Shown piece after piece: positions 25,730 to 35,323 of a DNA stretch of 64,000 nucleotides. Source of the stretch: Thalassospira marina. GTDB taxonomy: Bacteria > Pseudomonadota > Alphaproteobacteria > Rhodospirillales > Thalassospiraceae. The stretch is taken from contig NZ_CP024199.1 of the NCBI RefSeq assembly GCF_002844375.1, positions 818,001 through 882,000 on the forward strand, given 5' to 3'. Both the position numbers and the translations under genes were made by a program. Positions within the stretch are counted from its first letter, which is position 1; every line of letters begins with the position of its first letter. The notes beneath the pieces were generated by a model. That model was not told the origin of the DNA. It worked only from the letters and a program-made list of their open reading frames with translations, and did no database searches.

Positions 25730-26755
25730 ATGCGAAAAATGAATTTGGGCAAGTTTGACAAATACAGCCTGACCTTTGGTCCGACCCCGATTGAAGCCCT
25801 GCCGCGCCTTTCGGCCCATCTGGGGGGCGATGTAGAGCTTTATGCCAAACGTGAAGACTGTAATTCCGGCCTGGCCTTTGGCGGGAATAAAGTGCGCAAG
25901 ATGGAATATATCATTCCCGATGCCATTAAGTCGGGCGCGGATACATTGGTGACGATTGGTGGTGTGCAGTCCAACCATACCCGCCAGGTTGCCGCGATTG
26001 CCGCGAAAATCGGCATGAAATGCCGCCTGGTGCAGGAAAGCTGGGTGCCGTTTAATGACGCGGTCTATGACCGCGTTGGTAATATCCTGATGAGCCGGGT
26101 TATGGGTGCCGAAATTGAACTGGTCGATGAAGGCTTTGACATTGGCAGTCGCGAAAGCTGGGAAGCCGCCCTTGAAGATGTAAAGGCCAAAGGCGGCAAG
26201 CCCTATCCGATCCCGGCGGGGGCATCGGTGCATAAATATGGCGGTTTGGGCTTTGTCGGTTTTGCCGAGGAAGTCCGTGCGCAGGAAGCCGAGCTTGGCT
26301 TTGAATTTGATTATATTGTGGTTTGCACCGTAACCGGTTCGACCCATGCCGGGATGCTGGTTGGCTTTGCCGCCGATGGCCGCGCTGACAGGGTTGTGGG
26401 TATTGATGCATCGGGCACGCCAGATCAGACCCGTGCACAGGTTTTGGCAATTGCCGAAAAGACCGCCGATCTGGTGGAACTGGAAGGCGGCATTTCGGAT
26501 GCCGATATTACCCTGATCAATGATTATGCCTATCCTGCCTATGGGGTGCCATCGGATGAAACCAATGATGCCATTCGCCTGGCGGCACGCACCGAAGGCA
26601 TGATGACCGACCCGGTTTATGAAGGTAAATCGATGCAGGGCATGATTGATCTGGTGAAAAAGGGATATTTCCCCAAAGGGTCAAAGGTCTTGTACGCCCA
26701 TCTGGGCGGGGTGCCGGCGATTAATGGTTATAGTTACCTGTATCGCAACGGCTAA
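25730..26755 (+). CDS. acdS: 1-aminocyclopropane-1-carboxylate (ACC) deaminase
   Basis: 341 aa PLP fold type II enzyme that converts ACC, the ethylene precursor, to 2-oxobutanoate and ammonia. All residues that separate true ACC deaminase from D-cysteine desulfhydrase are present with a +3 offset to the Pseudomonas UW4 enzyme: K54 (PLP lysine, 'FGGNKVRK'), S81 ('QSNHTR'), Y297 and E298 ('DPVYEGK') and L325 ('YAHLGG'). ATG has AGGGAG upstream. Divergent from an Lrp-type regulator and closed by its own terminator. Confidence 0.95.
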   Translation: MRKMNLGKFDKYSLTFGPTPIEALPRLSAHLGGDVELYAKREDCNSGLAFGGNKVRKMEYIIPDAIKSGADTLVTIGGVQSNHTRQVAAIAAKIGMKCRLVQESWVPFNDAVYDRVGNILMSRVMGAEIELVDEGFDIGSRESWEAALEDVKAKGGKPYPIPAGASVHKYGGLGFVGFAEEVRAQEAELGFEFDYIVVCTVTGSTHAGMLVGFAADGRADRVVGIDASGTPDQTRAQVLAIAEKTADLVELEGGISDADITLINDYAYPAYGVPSDETNDAIRLAARTEGMMTDPVYEGKSMQGMIDLVKKGYFPKGSKVLYAHLGGVPAINGYSYLYRNG

Positions 26756-26780
26756 TACCCCTAAAAATTGTATTTGAAAG

Positions 26781-26817
26781 CGGCCGGGGCGGCATCTATC
26801 TGCCCCGGTCGTTTTTT
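26781..26817 (+). terminator. Terminator of acdS
   Basis: 10-bp stem with one G-T pair (26781-26790 with 26802-26811) followed by TTTTTT, 25 nt past the stop. Confidence 0.9.
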
Positions 26818-26974
26818 ATTTCTCAATTATGAAATAAAGGGCGGCGTTGGCAGGGGATGGGGCGCGTGCAATTTTTGCGTGTTGCCTAACCGTAAAAAAA
26901 CCGTTTTTCTGGACTGGTTAGAGAATTCCGCCTGACTGTTTAACCTGACTGATCCACGCGACATCGAGGTCCTG

Positions 26975-29900
26975 ATGCCCTGCGAAAAACGGCTAGCCGC
27001 AGTTTTCCTGTTTGTTTTTGCGCTATTTTTGCCTGATCTGGCCCATGCCAGTGAAACTTACCCGGCCAGTTTTCCGTGCGAGAAGGCATCAACCAGCATT
27101 GAAAAGGCGATTTGCCACAACGCCGACCTGGCTGCGCTGGATGTGAAAATGGCGCAAACCTATAAACAGGTGATGGGCGAGATTGACGAGGTAACGCAGA
27201 TCGGGCTGCAAACCGACCAGCAGGCGTGGCTGCGTAATGTGCGGAATAGCTGCGTTTTGCAAAAGGACGAAAAACCCGATGCCCTGCGCCCCGAAACCCT
27301 TCAATGCCTGAGCGGTAAATACCAGGACCGTATTGCCGATTTGCGGGCTGAATTGAAAGGCGATTTGAAGATTGCCAAGGTCACGGCCAATGCGGACAAG
27401 GCGGTAACTGAAACCTGCTTTGCCTTTGACCATGACCTGGATGTGGACCAGCCCCTTGATGTGCGGTCCTATATCGAACTGGCACCGGTACGCGATTATT
27501 CCGCGCGCATCGCCAATGGCAAGCTGTGCCTGATGGGCCTGCCGCATTCGCAAACCACCAAGGTTACCCTGCGCAAGGGATTAAAGGGCGTTTATGATTT
27601 TGCCCTGGCAGAGGATGTTTCGCGCGATGTGATGATGGGGGCCCGCAAGGCGGAAATTACCCTGGGCACCAATAATTATGTGCTGCCCAAAAGCGATAGC
27701 CCGGTGATCCCGATTACCACGGTAAACCAGGATAGTGTTGATCTGCGCTTTTTCAGGATTGTGGAACGCAACCTGGTCAATACCCTGACATCGAACCTGT
27801 TGGCGCGTCGCCTTGACCCGTGGGATATGGACAATATCAACGAGGAAACCGGAGAGGAAGTATGGGCCGGCACCCTTGATGTGCGCAATGTGCCCGATCA
27901 GGAAGTGGTCACGCAAATTCCCCTGCGTGATATGGTATCGGATTTCAAGCCGGGCCTTTATGCCCTGGTGGCAAGTGCGCCCGACGATGATGACCGCTGG
28001 AGCAACAAACCCACCCAGTGGGTGGTGGTAACGGATCTGGGCCTGTCGGCCTATAATGGGGAAAAGGGCCTGTCGCTTCAGGTTCGGTCACTTCGCAGTG
28101 CTGCGCCGGTCGCCGGGGCAAAGGTGCGGCTGGTGGCGCGTAACAATGCGCTACTGGGCGAAGTAAAGGCCAATGATGATGGCTGGGCTGATTTCCCCGG
28201 ATCATTAATGGCGGGCAAGGGCGGCAAGCAGGCGCTGTATTTGACCGCCGAAACCAGTGATGGCGATTTTTCCTTTATCTCGCTGGATCAATCACCGCTG
28301 GAGCTTTCGGATCGGGGTGTTTCGGGGCATGAACCGCCCGCTGCCCTGCAAACCTATTTATATTCAGACCGGGGCATTTACCGGCCGGGTGAAAAAATCC
28401 ATCTGGGATATTTGCTGCGCGATGATTTGTCGGCTGCCCAGACCGGTGTGCCTGTAACCATTGTGCTGTATCGGCCCGATGGCAAGGAAGCCTTTAAAAC
28501 CGTACAGCAACCCGATGATGCGGGTGGCGGCAAGGTGGATATTGCCATTTCCAGCGCGGCGGCCACGGGAAAATGGCATGTTTCGGCCTATAGCGACCCG
28601 AACGGCGAACCGATTGGCGAACTTTCTCTGCAGGTTGAGGAATTTGTCCCCGAACGGCTGGAGGTCAAGGCCAGCACCACGGCACCCTATATGGTTTTTG
28701 GCCAGGCGATGCCCCTGGATGTGCAAACTGATTATCTGTTTGGCGCGCCGGGCAGTGGCCTTATGGCCGGGGGCGATGCCTTTTTGCAGGTGGATCATCA
28801 CCCCTTTGCCGATTTGAAAAACTATTATTTTGGCCTGCAGGATGATGTGGCGCAGGTGCGCAAAAACTTTGATGGCGTCAAAAGCAACGCCAGCGGTTAT
28901 GCCGATATTCGCGTTCCGGCTTTTGGACGGGTGGATATTTCGTCACCCCTGAAGGTCAGCCTGAATGTGGAAGTGGCCGATATCGATGGCCGCCCGTCGC
29001 GCGCGCGGCTAAGCCTGCCATTGCAGGCCAATGAAAGCCTTGTGGGTATTCGCGCCGGGTTTGAGGGGGATTCACTGGCATACGGGCAGGATGCCGGTTT
29101 TGATGGCATTGTCGTTGATGCCAAGGGTCAGCCCCTTACCAATCGCAAACTGGTGATTGACTGGATCCGCGAGGAACGGGATTACAACTGGTATTATCAG
29201 GGCGGCGAATGGCAATCGAGCTATGATAAATATGATGTGCCGGTGGGCCATGAAAATATTACCGCCGATGCCAATGGTACGGTGCATTTCGCCCAGTCCT
29301 TTGACCGGTGGGGATATTATCGTGCGGTGGTGCGTGACCCGATAACGGGCAGTGCGGCGGATCATACCTTCCGTGTTGGCTGGTGGGCCAATGGCCAGTC
29401 ACCCGACCGCCCCGATCAGTTGAATATGAGCATCAAGTCCGCCGATATTCAAACCGGCGAGCAGATTGACGGTTTCATCAAGGCTCCGTTTGACGGCCAC
29501 CTGGTTGTAACCGTGGCACAGAAAAATGTGCTGTGGCGCCGCGAATATGAAATGTCGGGCGATGGCGTGGAATTCCATATTCCGGTTGATCCGAAATGGG
29601 GCAATGGCGCCTATGTGCTGGCAACGGCCTATCGTGCGGGGCTTCACCAGGTGCCGCAGGGCGCGATGGGGCCGGTTCGGTCGGTCGCGGCACACTGGGT
29701 CAGCTTTGGCAAACAGGACCGCACATTGAATGTGGCGTTGGATGTGCCAGGCGAAATTCGCCCTTCAACCAGCATTGATGTGCCCGTTTTGATTACTGGT
29801 GCGGCCATTGCTGCGGGTGAAAAGGTGCGGGTGAATGTCTTTGCCGTGGATGAGGGCATTTTGCGACTGACCGGCTTTAAGGCCCCAAAACCCGAAGATG

Positions 29901-32053
29901 CCCTTTTGGGACAGCAGTTATTGCAGCTTTCATATCATGACCTGTATGGGCACCTGATTGTCCCGCAAAAGGGCGATATGGGCGTGCTGCGCTCTGGCGG
30001 TGATGAAATGGGCGATGGCAACCAGGCATCGCTAAATTCACGGGTATTTAAAACCGTGGCCCTTGCCAGCGATACCGTGCAGGTTGATGCAGACGGCAAA
30101 GGTGTTGCGCATTTTGACCTGCCAGATTTTAACGGTAAATTGCGGGTCTTTGCCGTGGCCTACAGCAATGGTGCAATTGGCAGCGGTGTCACCAATATGC
30201 TGGTGCGTGCCCCGGTGGTGGCTGACTTGTTGCCGCCGCGCTTTATGGCACCGGGTGACCATGCCGATTTTGCCCTGCGTCTGCAAAATCTAAGCGGACC
30301 GGAGGGGGCCTATAAAATCCGCCTTGAAACGAATGACAGGCTGTCGGTGACCAACCCAGAATGGCAGGGCGAAATTGCCAAAGGTAAACCGGTGGAAAAC
30401 CGGTTTGATGTTAGCGCGGATCGTGTCGGGCAGGGTAAGCTGACCCTGAATATTGATGGCCCGGCGGGGTATCATCAGGTGCGGCACTGGGATATGGAAA
30501 TTCGCCCGGCCCAGGCATGGCAAAGCAATGTTGGCCAGCGCCAGTTGGCCGCGGGCGAAACCCTGGACCTTGATGGCACCTATCTTGATATGTTCCGCCC
30601 GGAAACGGCATCGCTGGATGTTTCCCTGTCAACCGTGCCGGAAATTGATGTGCAACGCCTGATAACGGCATTGGACCGTTACCCCTATGGCTGCCTGGAG
30701 CAAACCACCAGCCGGGCCTTTCCGTTATTATCCTTCCGCGACGCGCGCGCTCGCTGGCAGGGTGTTGAATTTGATGAAAACAGCCTGGATGACAAAATCC
30801 GTGACGGCATTGACGGGGTGCTGGCAAAACAGCGGACCGATGGCAGCTTTGGCCTGTGGAACCGGCATAGTGATGCTGAACCCTGGTTAACCGCCTATGC
30901 TACCGATTTTCTGACAACGGCACGGGCCAAAGGCTATGACGTGCTGGATGCAAGGTTTGAAAACGCGCTTGACTGGATGCAGAATGTTGTTCGATCCGAA
31001 CAATATTCCCCCGAGGCACGGGCCTATATGGTGCTGGTGCTAACGCGCAATGACCGTTATTCAAAATCAGCACTGGAATACGAAACCACTCGTATTCTGA
31101 ATGATAAAATCGGTTCGCTCGCCTGGGCGCAACTGGCTGCAGCGCGCGTGATCAATGGTGGAACCGTCGATGGTTTCACGCTTGATAACTTCACCTATTT
31201 TATCGGCAGCGAACGGCGTTATTACCACAGCTATGGCTCGCCCTTGCGCGATCTGGCGGCGATTTTGACTTTGCCGGTGGATATTTTTGCCAGCGATGGC
31301 GAACGCCTGTCGCTGCTGGGCACGGTTACCGAAGAAGCTGAAAACCAGCACTATACCAGCACCCAGGAAAAGGCGTGGCTGTTGCAGGCGGCAACTTCCA
31401 TTGCCACGGGGGCGGGCAAGAACCTGTCTTTGCAGGTGAATGACCAGCCAGCAACAAAGGTGCAAAGCTACCGTGTCGGGTTGACGCCAGGCCAGGTCAG
31501 GGACCATTACCGCATTGAAAATGCAGGTCAGGGCACGGCGTTTGTCAAATGGTCGGCAACGGGGATTCCCGCCCAGCCCTTGGTGGCGGCATCTCAGGGG
31601 CTTTCGATTAAACGGCAATATTTTGGCATGGATGGCAAGCCAGCAAAGCTTGATCAGGTGAAAACCGGTGATCGGTTTATTGTTGTTTTGTCCGGTGCGG
31701 CAAAAAATGGCCTGTCGCATCGCGCACTGGTGGTGGATCTGCTGCCTGCCGGTTTCGAGATCGAGGCCAATGCCCGTTTCCCCGAACTGGAAAAGCGCCT
31801 GTCGATCACGCCTGATGATTTGTCACCCACCGAATTTGTTGCCGAACGTGACGACCGATACGTTGCGGCAGTGAATTTGGGCGAGGACCGCTATGGCGAT
31901 GACAAAGGGTCGAAATACCGCCTTTATTACGTCGTGCGGGCCGTAACGCCGGGGCAATATGTGCATCCGGCACCGTTTGTCGAGGATATGTATAAACCCG
32001 CCTATTTCGCCCGTGGGGCGATGGGTAATCTTGTGGTTTCACCGGTTAACTAG
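26975..32053 (+). CDS. Bacterial alpha-2-macroglobulin with N-terminal LprI-like domain
   Basis: 1692 aa. A Sec signal peptide ends near residue 25 ('FLPDLAHA'), without a lipobox cysteine. Residues about 28-125 form an LprI/DUF1311-type domain with paired cysteines ('FPCEKASTSIEKAICHNADL', 'QQAWLRNVRNSC'). The rest is a YfhM-type alpha-2-macroglobulin with macroglobulin repeats ('YSDRGIYRPGEKIHLGYLL'), a bait region and the thioester motif CLEQ (C1240 in 'YPYGCLEQTTSRAFP'), which traps attacking proteases covalently in the periplasm. The next gene, 12 bp on, is pbpC, the standard partner: trap plus peptidoglycan repair. ATG has GAGG upstream. Confidence 0.93.
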   Translation: MPCEKRLAAVFLFVFALFLPDLAHASETYPASFPCEKASTSIEKAICHNADLAALDVKMAQTYKQVMGEIDEVTQIGLQTDQQAWLRNVRNSCVLQKDEKPDALRPETLQCLSGKYQDRIADLRAELKGDLKIAKVTANADKAVTETCFAFDHDLDVDQPLDVRSYIELAPVRDYSARIANGKLCLMGLPHSQTTKVTLRKGLKGVYDFALAEDVSRDVMMGARKAEITLGTNNYVLPKSDSPVIPITTVNQDSVDLRFFRIVERNLVNTLTSNLLARRLDPWDMDNINEETGEEVWAGTLDVRNVPDQEVVTQIPLRDMVSDFKPGLYALVASAPDDDDRWSNKPTQWVVVTDLGLSAYNGEKGLSLQVRSLRSAAPVAGAKVRLVARNNALLGEVKANDDGWADFPGSLMAGKGGKQALYLTAETSDGDFSFISLDQSPLELSDRGVSGHEPPAALQTYLYSDRGIYRPGEKIHLGYLLRDDLSAAQTGVPVTIVLYRPDGKEAFKTVQQPDDAGGGKVDIAISSAAATGKWHVSAYSDPNGEPIGELSLQVEEFVPERLEVKASTTAPYMVFGQAMPLDVQTDYLFGAPGSGLMAGGDAFLQVDHHPFADLKNYYFGLQDDVAQVRKNFDGVKSNASGYADIRVPAFGRVDISSPLKVSLNVEVADIDGRPSRARLSLPLQANESLVGIRAGFEGDSLAYGQDAGFDGIVVDAKGQPLTNRKLVIDWIREERDYNWYYQGGEWQSSYDKYDVPVGHENITADANGTVHFAQSFDRWGYYRAVVRDPITGSAADHTFRVGWWANGQSPDRPDQLNMSIKSADIQTGEQIDGFIKAPFDGHLVVTVAQKNVLWRREYEMSGDGVEFHIPVDPKWGNGAYVLATAYRAGLHQVPQGAMGPVRSVAAHWVSFGKQDRTLNVALDVPGEIRPSTSIDVPVLITGAAIAAGEKVRVNVFAVDEGILRLTGFKAPKPEDALLGQQLLQLSYHDLYGHLIVPQKGDMGVLRSGGDEMGDGNQASLNSRVFKTVALASDTVQVDADGKGVAHFDLPDFNGKLRVFAVAYSNGAIGSGVTNMLVRAPVVADLLPPRFMAPGDHADFALRLQNLSGPEGAYKIRLETNDRLSVTNPEWQGEIAKGKPVENRFDVSADRVGQGKLTLNIDGPAGYHQVRHWDMEIRPAQAWQSNVGQRQLAAGETLDLDGTYLDMFRPETASLDVSLSTVPEIDVQRLITALDRYPYGCLEQTTSRAFPLLSFRDARARWQGVEFDENSLDDKIRDGIDGVLAKQRTDGSFGLWNRHSDAEPWLTAYATDFLTTARAKGYDVLDARFENALDWMQNVVRSEQYSPEARAYMVLVLTRNDRYSKSALEYETTRILNDKIGSLAWAQLAAARVINGGTVDGFTLDNFTYFIGSERRYYHSYGSPLRDLAAILTLPVDIFASDGERLSLLGTVTEEAENQHYTSTQEKAWLLQAATSIATGAGKNLSLQVNDQPATKVQSYRVGLTPGQVRDHYRIENAGQGTAFVKWSATGIPAQPLVAASQGLSIKRQYFGMDGKPAKLDQVKTGDRFIVVLSGAAKNGLSHRALVVDLLPAGFEIEANARFPELEKRLSITPDDLSPTEFVAERDDRYVAAVNLGEDRYGDDKGSKYRLYYVVRAVTPGQYVHPAPFVEDMYKPAYFARGAMGNLVVSPVN

Positions 32054-32065
32054 GCCTTGTGGGAA

Positions 32066-34267
32066 ATGCGCGGTTCACCAGCCCCCGGTAAAATGGGCAA
32101 GCTTAAAGCCATAGCGACAGAAAATCGCAAAGCCACCAACCTTTTGGCAATGTTGCTGGGGATGGGGGCGGTGGCGGTTTTGTCGCTGTGGGGGCTGGAC
32201 CGTGCCTTGCCGCCTAATCTGACGCGGCTGGATCATATTTCGGCGGTGGTGGAAGGGCAAAACGGGCAACCCTTGCGCATGTTTTCCACCGAAGGCGGGA
32301 TTTTGCGCCTGCAAACCCGTGTGGATGGGGTGGATGCGAAATATCTGCGCTTTTTAAAAAGTTATGAAGACCGACGCTTTGACAGCCATTGGGGCGTGGA
32401 CCCGGCGGCGTTGATCCGGGCAAGCTGGCAATGGCTGTGTGCCGGGCATATTGTTTCGGGTGGGTCGACCCTGACGATGCAGGTGGCACGGTTGCTCGAA
32501 CCGCGTGATCGCACCTTAGTCGCCAAGGGCATCGAGATTTTGCGCGCCCTGCAATTGGAATGGCATTATTCCAAAACCGACATTTTAAACATGTATGTCA
32601 CGCTGGCGCCGTTTGGCGGGCGCATTGAAGGGGTGCGCAGTGCCGCAAATGTTTATTTCCGCAAGGACCCGGCGCATCTAACCATTGCCGAGGCCGCGTT
32701 ATTAACCGTGCTGCCGCAATCACCCAGCACCCTGCGGCCAGACAGGTTTCCTGCCCGCGCCCGTGCCGCTCGGCAAAAGGTGCTGGAACGCCTGCTGGGA
32801 CAGAAGGTGATTACACAGGCCGATTATGACGAAGCCATTGCCGAGCCACTGCCCGACCGGCAGTTTCCCGTGCCGATGCTGGCGCCGCATCTGGCCGAAC
32901 GGCTGGTGGCGGCCTATCCGGGCCAGGACCGCATTACCAGTACCATCGAACCCTGGTTGCAGGCCGATATTCAAAAGCTGGTGGAGTATTATGGCGGTCG
33001 GAATATGCCGCAACGATCTGTGGCGCTGATGGTGGTGGAAAATAAAACCGGCAAGGTGCGCGCACATTTGGGATCGCGCGATTATCTGGACCGTGCCAGC
33101 CATGGTTTTGTTGATATGACGCAGGCGGTGCGGTCGCCGGGATCAACCTTGAAACCGTTTATCTATGCCCTGTCATTCGAAGCACATCAAACCCACCCGC
33201 AGACCCTGATCTGGGATCGGGCGATTGCCGATGGTGGCTATCGCCCGGCAAATTTTGATCATGGCGAAGCAGGCGAGGTTAGTATCGCCGATGCCTTGCG
33301 GTTCAGCCTGAATATCCCGGCAGTCAAGGTTCTGGAACGGTTCGGGCCGATCCGCTTTAGCGAAACCATGCGCCATAACGGCCTTGATTTGCGTCTGCCC
33401 CACGACGGCGATGTGCCGAACCTTGCCATTGCCCTGGGCGGTACGGGCATTCGCCTTGATGAAATGACACAGCTTTATCGTGCCCTGGCAACGGATCGTA
33501 AAAATTGCCCATTGACCTATTTGCAGGGGGAAACTACCCAACCTTGCGCCAGCAGGCAGGAATTGTTTTCACGCCAGACGCAAAACTGGATCACGGGCAT
33601 TTTGCAACATACCCCGCGCCCCGCAGGATACCGCGCGCAGGCAGCACGCAGTGGCGGGCAGGGTGCGGTGCCAATCGCCTTTAAAACCGGCACGTCATAT
33701 GGTTATCGCGATGCATGGGCATTTGGCTATAACGCCGATTATACTGTCGGTGTCTGGGTTGGGCGGGCATCGGGCGAACCGGTAAATGGCCAGACCGGCC
33801 TTAACAGTGCCGCACCATTGTTATTTTCCGTGTTTGAAAAACTGCCCCCTTTGTCGCGGTCATTGCCCGCTGCCAGCGCCAATGATTGGCAAAACCCAGC
33901 ACCGGTGGGCCTTAAATATTTTGGCGTGAAACATGCCGACCCGGTTCTGGTTGCGGCAAATGCGCTGGATATTGAATTTCCCGCCGATGACAGCGTTTTT
34001 ATGGCCAGCAGCCTTGGCCCGCGCGGGCTGGTTTTACGCGCGCGAAATGGTGAACGGCCATTGGTCTGGATGGTAAATGGTGTGCCATTGCCATCGGACC
34101 CATGGCAGCGCAATGTGCGCTGGCAACCCGAAGAACCGGGCTTTTATGATATTACCGTGCTGGATAAAAATGGCGTTGCCCGTCACCGGCAGGTCACCAT
34201 TCGCGCAAATGCACCGCTGGTGTCACCCATTCGCCAAATCTCGCTGACGTCATCATCAACAAAGTAA
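32066..34267 (+). CDS. pbpC: Penicillin-binding protein 1C
   Basis: About 733 aa bifunctional peptidoglycan synthase. One N-terminal membrane anchor (about residues 24-44); GT51 glycosyltransferase with 'SYEDRRFDSHWGVDP' and 'GGSTLTMQVARLL'; transpeptidase with the serine motif 'SPGSTLKPF', 'SLN' and 'KTGTSYG'; a C-terminal BiPBP_C domain (about 650-733). It is paired with the upstream alpha-2-macroglobulin gene as in most proteobacteria. Start is uncertain: ATG 32066 is given, with TTG 32057 and ATG 32093 as alternatives, none with a good ribosome site, which suggests coupling to the gene upstream. Confidence 0.93.
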   Translation: MRGSPAPGKMGKLKAIATENRKATNLLAMLLGMGAVAVLSLWGLDRALPPNLTRLDHISAVVEGQNGQPLRMFSTEGGILRLQTRVDGVDAKYLRFLKSYEDRRFDSHWGVDPAALIRASWQWLCAGHIVSGGSTLTMQVARLLEPRDRTLVAKGIEILRALQLEWHYSKTDILNMYVTLAPFGGRIEGVRSAANVYFRKDPAHLTIAEAALLTVLPQSPSTLRPDRFPARARAARQKVLERLLGQKVITQADYDEAIAEPLPDRQFPVPMLAPHLAERLVAAYPGQDRITSTIEPWLQADIQKLVEYYGGRNMPQRSVALMVVENKTGKVRAHLGSRDYLDRASHGFVDMTQAVRSPGSTLKPFIYALSFEAHQTHPQTLIWDRAIADGGYRPANFDHGEAGEVSIADALRFSLNIPAVKVLERFGPIRFSETMRHNGLDLRLPHDGDVPNLAIALGGTGIRLDEMTQLYRALATDRKNCPLTYLQGETTQPCASRQELFSRQTQNWITGILQHTPRPAGYRAQAARSGGQGAVPIAFKTGTSYGYRDAWAFGYNADYTVGVWVGRASGEPVNGQTGLNSAAPLLFSVFEKLPPLSRSLPAASANDWQNPAPVGLKYFGVKHADPVLVAANALDIEFPADDSVFMASSLGPRGLVLRARNGERPLVWMVNGVPLPSDPWQRNVRWQPEEPGFYDITVLDKNGVARHRQVTIRANAPLVSPIRQISLTSSSTK

Positions 34268-34391
34268 TTGATAGCCATAATTGATAGATTTTATTGATCA
34301 GTAATGGCGCATAATGGCAATCTGAAAATTGGCTAGACTTGGCAGAACAGGGTGACCGGAAAACCGGCACCCGCATGTCAGGAGGAATGTC

Positions 34392-35273
34392 ATGTTTGAA
34401 GGTTTTAGCGAAGCCGTGATCACCGGCGAAGGTGCCGATATTTTTGTGCGCCATGGCGGAAATTTGGCTGGGCCAGGTTTGTTATTGCTGCATGGTTACC
34501 CGCAAACATCAGCCATGTGGCACAAGGTCGCGCCGCAACTGGCTGATAAGTACCATGTTGTTTGCGCCGATTTGCGCGGTTATGGCCGGTCATCCAAACC
34601 GGTAACGGACGGGGATCACAGCCCCTATTCCAAACGGGTAATGGCGGCTGACATGGTGCGCGTCATGACGAAATTGGGCCATGACAGCTTTTATGTTGGT
34701 GCGCATGACCGGGGGGCGCGCGTGGCACACCGTTTGGGCCTGGATCACCCGGCATCGGTCAAGGCGATTGCGATGCTTGATATCGCGCCAACGCGCGAAA
34801 TGTACCGCGAAACCGACGATGCCTTTGCACGCGCCTATTGGCACTGGTTTTATCTAATCCAGCCCGCACCTTTCCCCGAAACCATGATTGGCGGGGACCC
34901 GGATGCCTATTGGAAATTCAAATGCAAGGCGCAAAGTGCCGGTGCATCGCCCTTTAGCCCCGAAGCCCTGGATGAATATCTGACCCTGTTTCGTGACCCG
35001 GCCGTTATTCACGCCAGTTGCGAGGATTACCGTGCAGGCGCCAGCATCGATATCCGCCACGATGATGAAGATGGCGGGCGCAAGCTTGCCATGCCTCTAT
35101 TGGCGATCTGGGGTGGGCGCGGTGTGATTGAACACTGCTTTGATGCGCTCGCCCTTTGGCGGGAACGTGCCGAAAATGTAACCGGTTTTTCCCTGCCTGC
35201 CGGCCACTACCTGGCAGAGGAAATTCCCGATCAGGTGGCAATGCATTTTCGCGAATTTTTTGCCCGGCATTAA
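34392..35273 (+). CDS. Alpha/beta hydrolase, fluoroacetate/haloacetate dehalogenase type
   Basis: 293 aa. Oxyanion motif 'LLLHGYPQTSAMW', nucleophile D106 in 'GAHDRGAR' with R107 and R110 that bind the carboxylate, acid D130, halide-pocket H151-W152 ('YWHWFYLIQP') and Y213, and base H272 in 'GHYLAEE'. These match the catalytic set of Rhodopseudomonas fluoroacetate dehalogenase RPA1163 at nearly constant offset, so hydrolysis of fluoro- or chloroacetate (EC 3.8.1.3) is the best reading; epoxide hydrolase is less likely because of the halide residues. ATG follows GGAGGAATGTC. The LysR gene 50 bp downstream may regulate it. Confidence 0.85.
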   Translation: MFEGFSEAVITGEGADIFVRHGGNLAGPGLLLLHGYPQTSAMWHKVAPQLADKYHVVCADLRGYGRSSKPVTDGDHSPYSKRVMAADMVRVMTKLGHDSFYVGAHDRGARVAHRLGLDHPASVKAIAMLDIAPTREMYRETDDAFARAYWHWFYLIQPAPFPETMIGGDPDAYWKFKCKAQSAGASPFSPEALDEYLTLFRDPAVIHASCEDYRAGASIDIRHDDEDGGRKLAMPLLAIWGGRGVIEHCFDALALWRERAENVTGFSLPAGHYLAEEIPDQVAMHFREFFARH

Positions 35274-35323
35274 GGCAATCTGTCGGGCAGCAGGGCGACA
35301 TTTAGGGAAAAGGAGCGACGGGA

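Noticed and set aside
25730..26755. D-cysteine desulfhydrase reading of acdS
   Set aside because: E298 and L325 are the ACC deaminase residues; desulfhydrases have Ser and Thr at these places.
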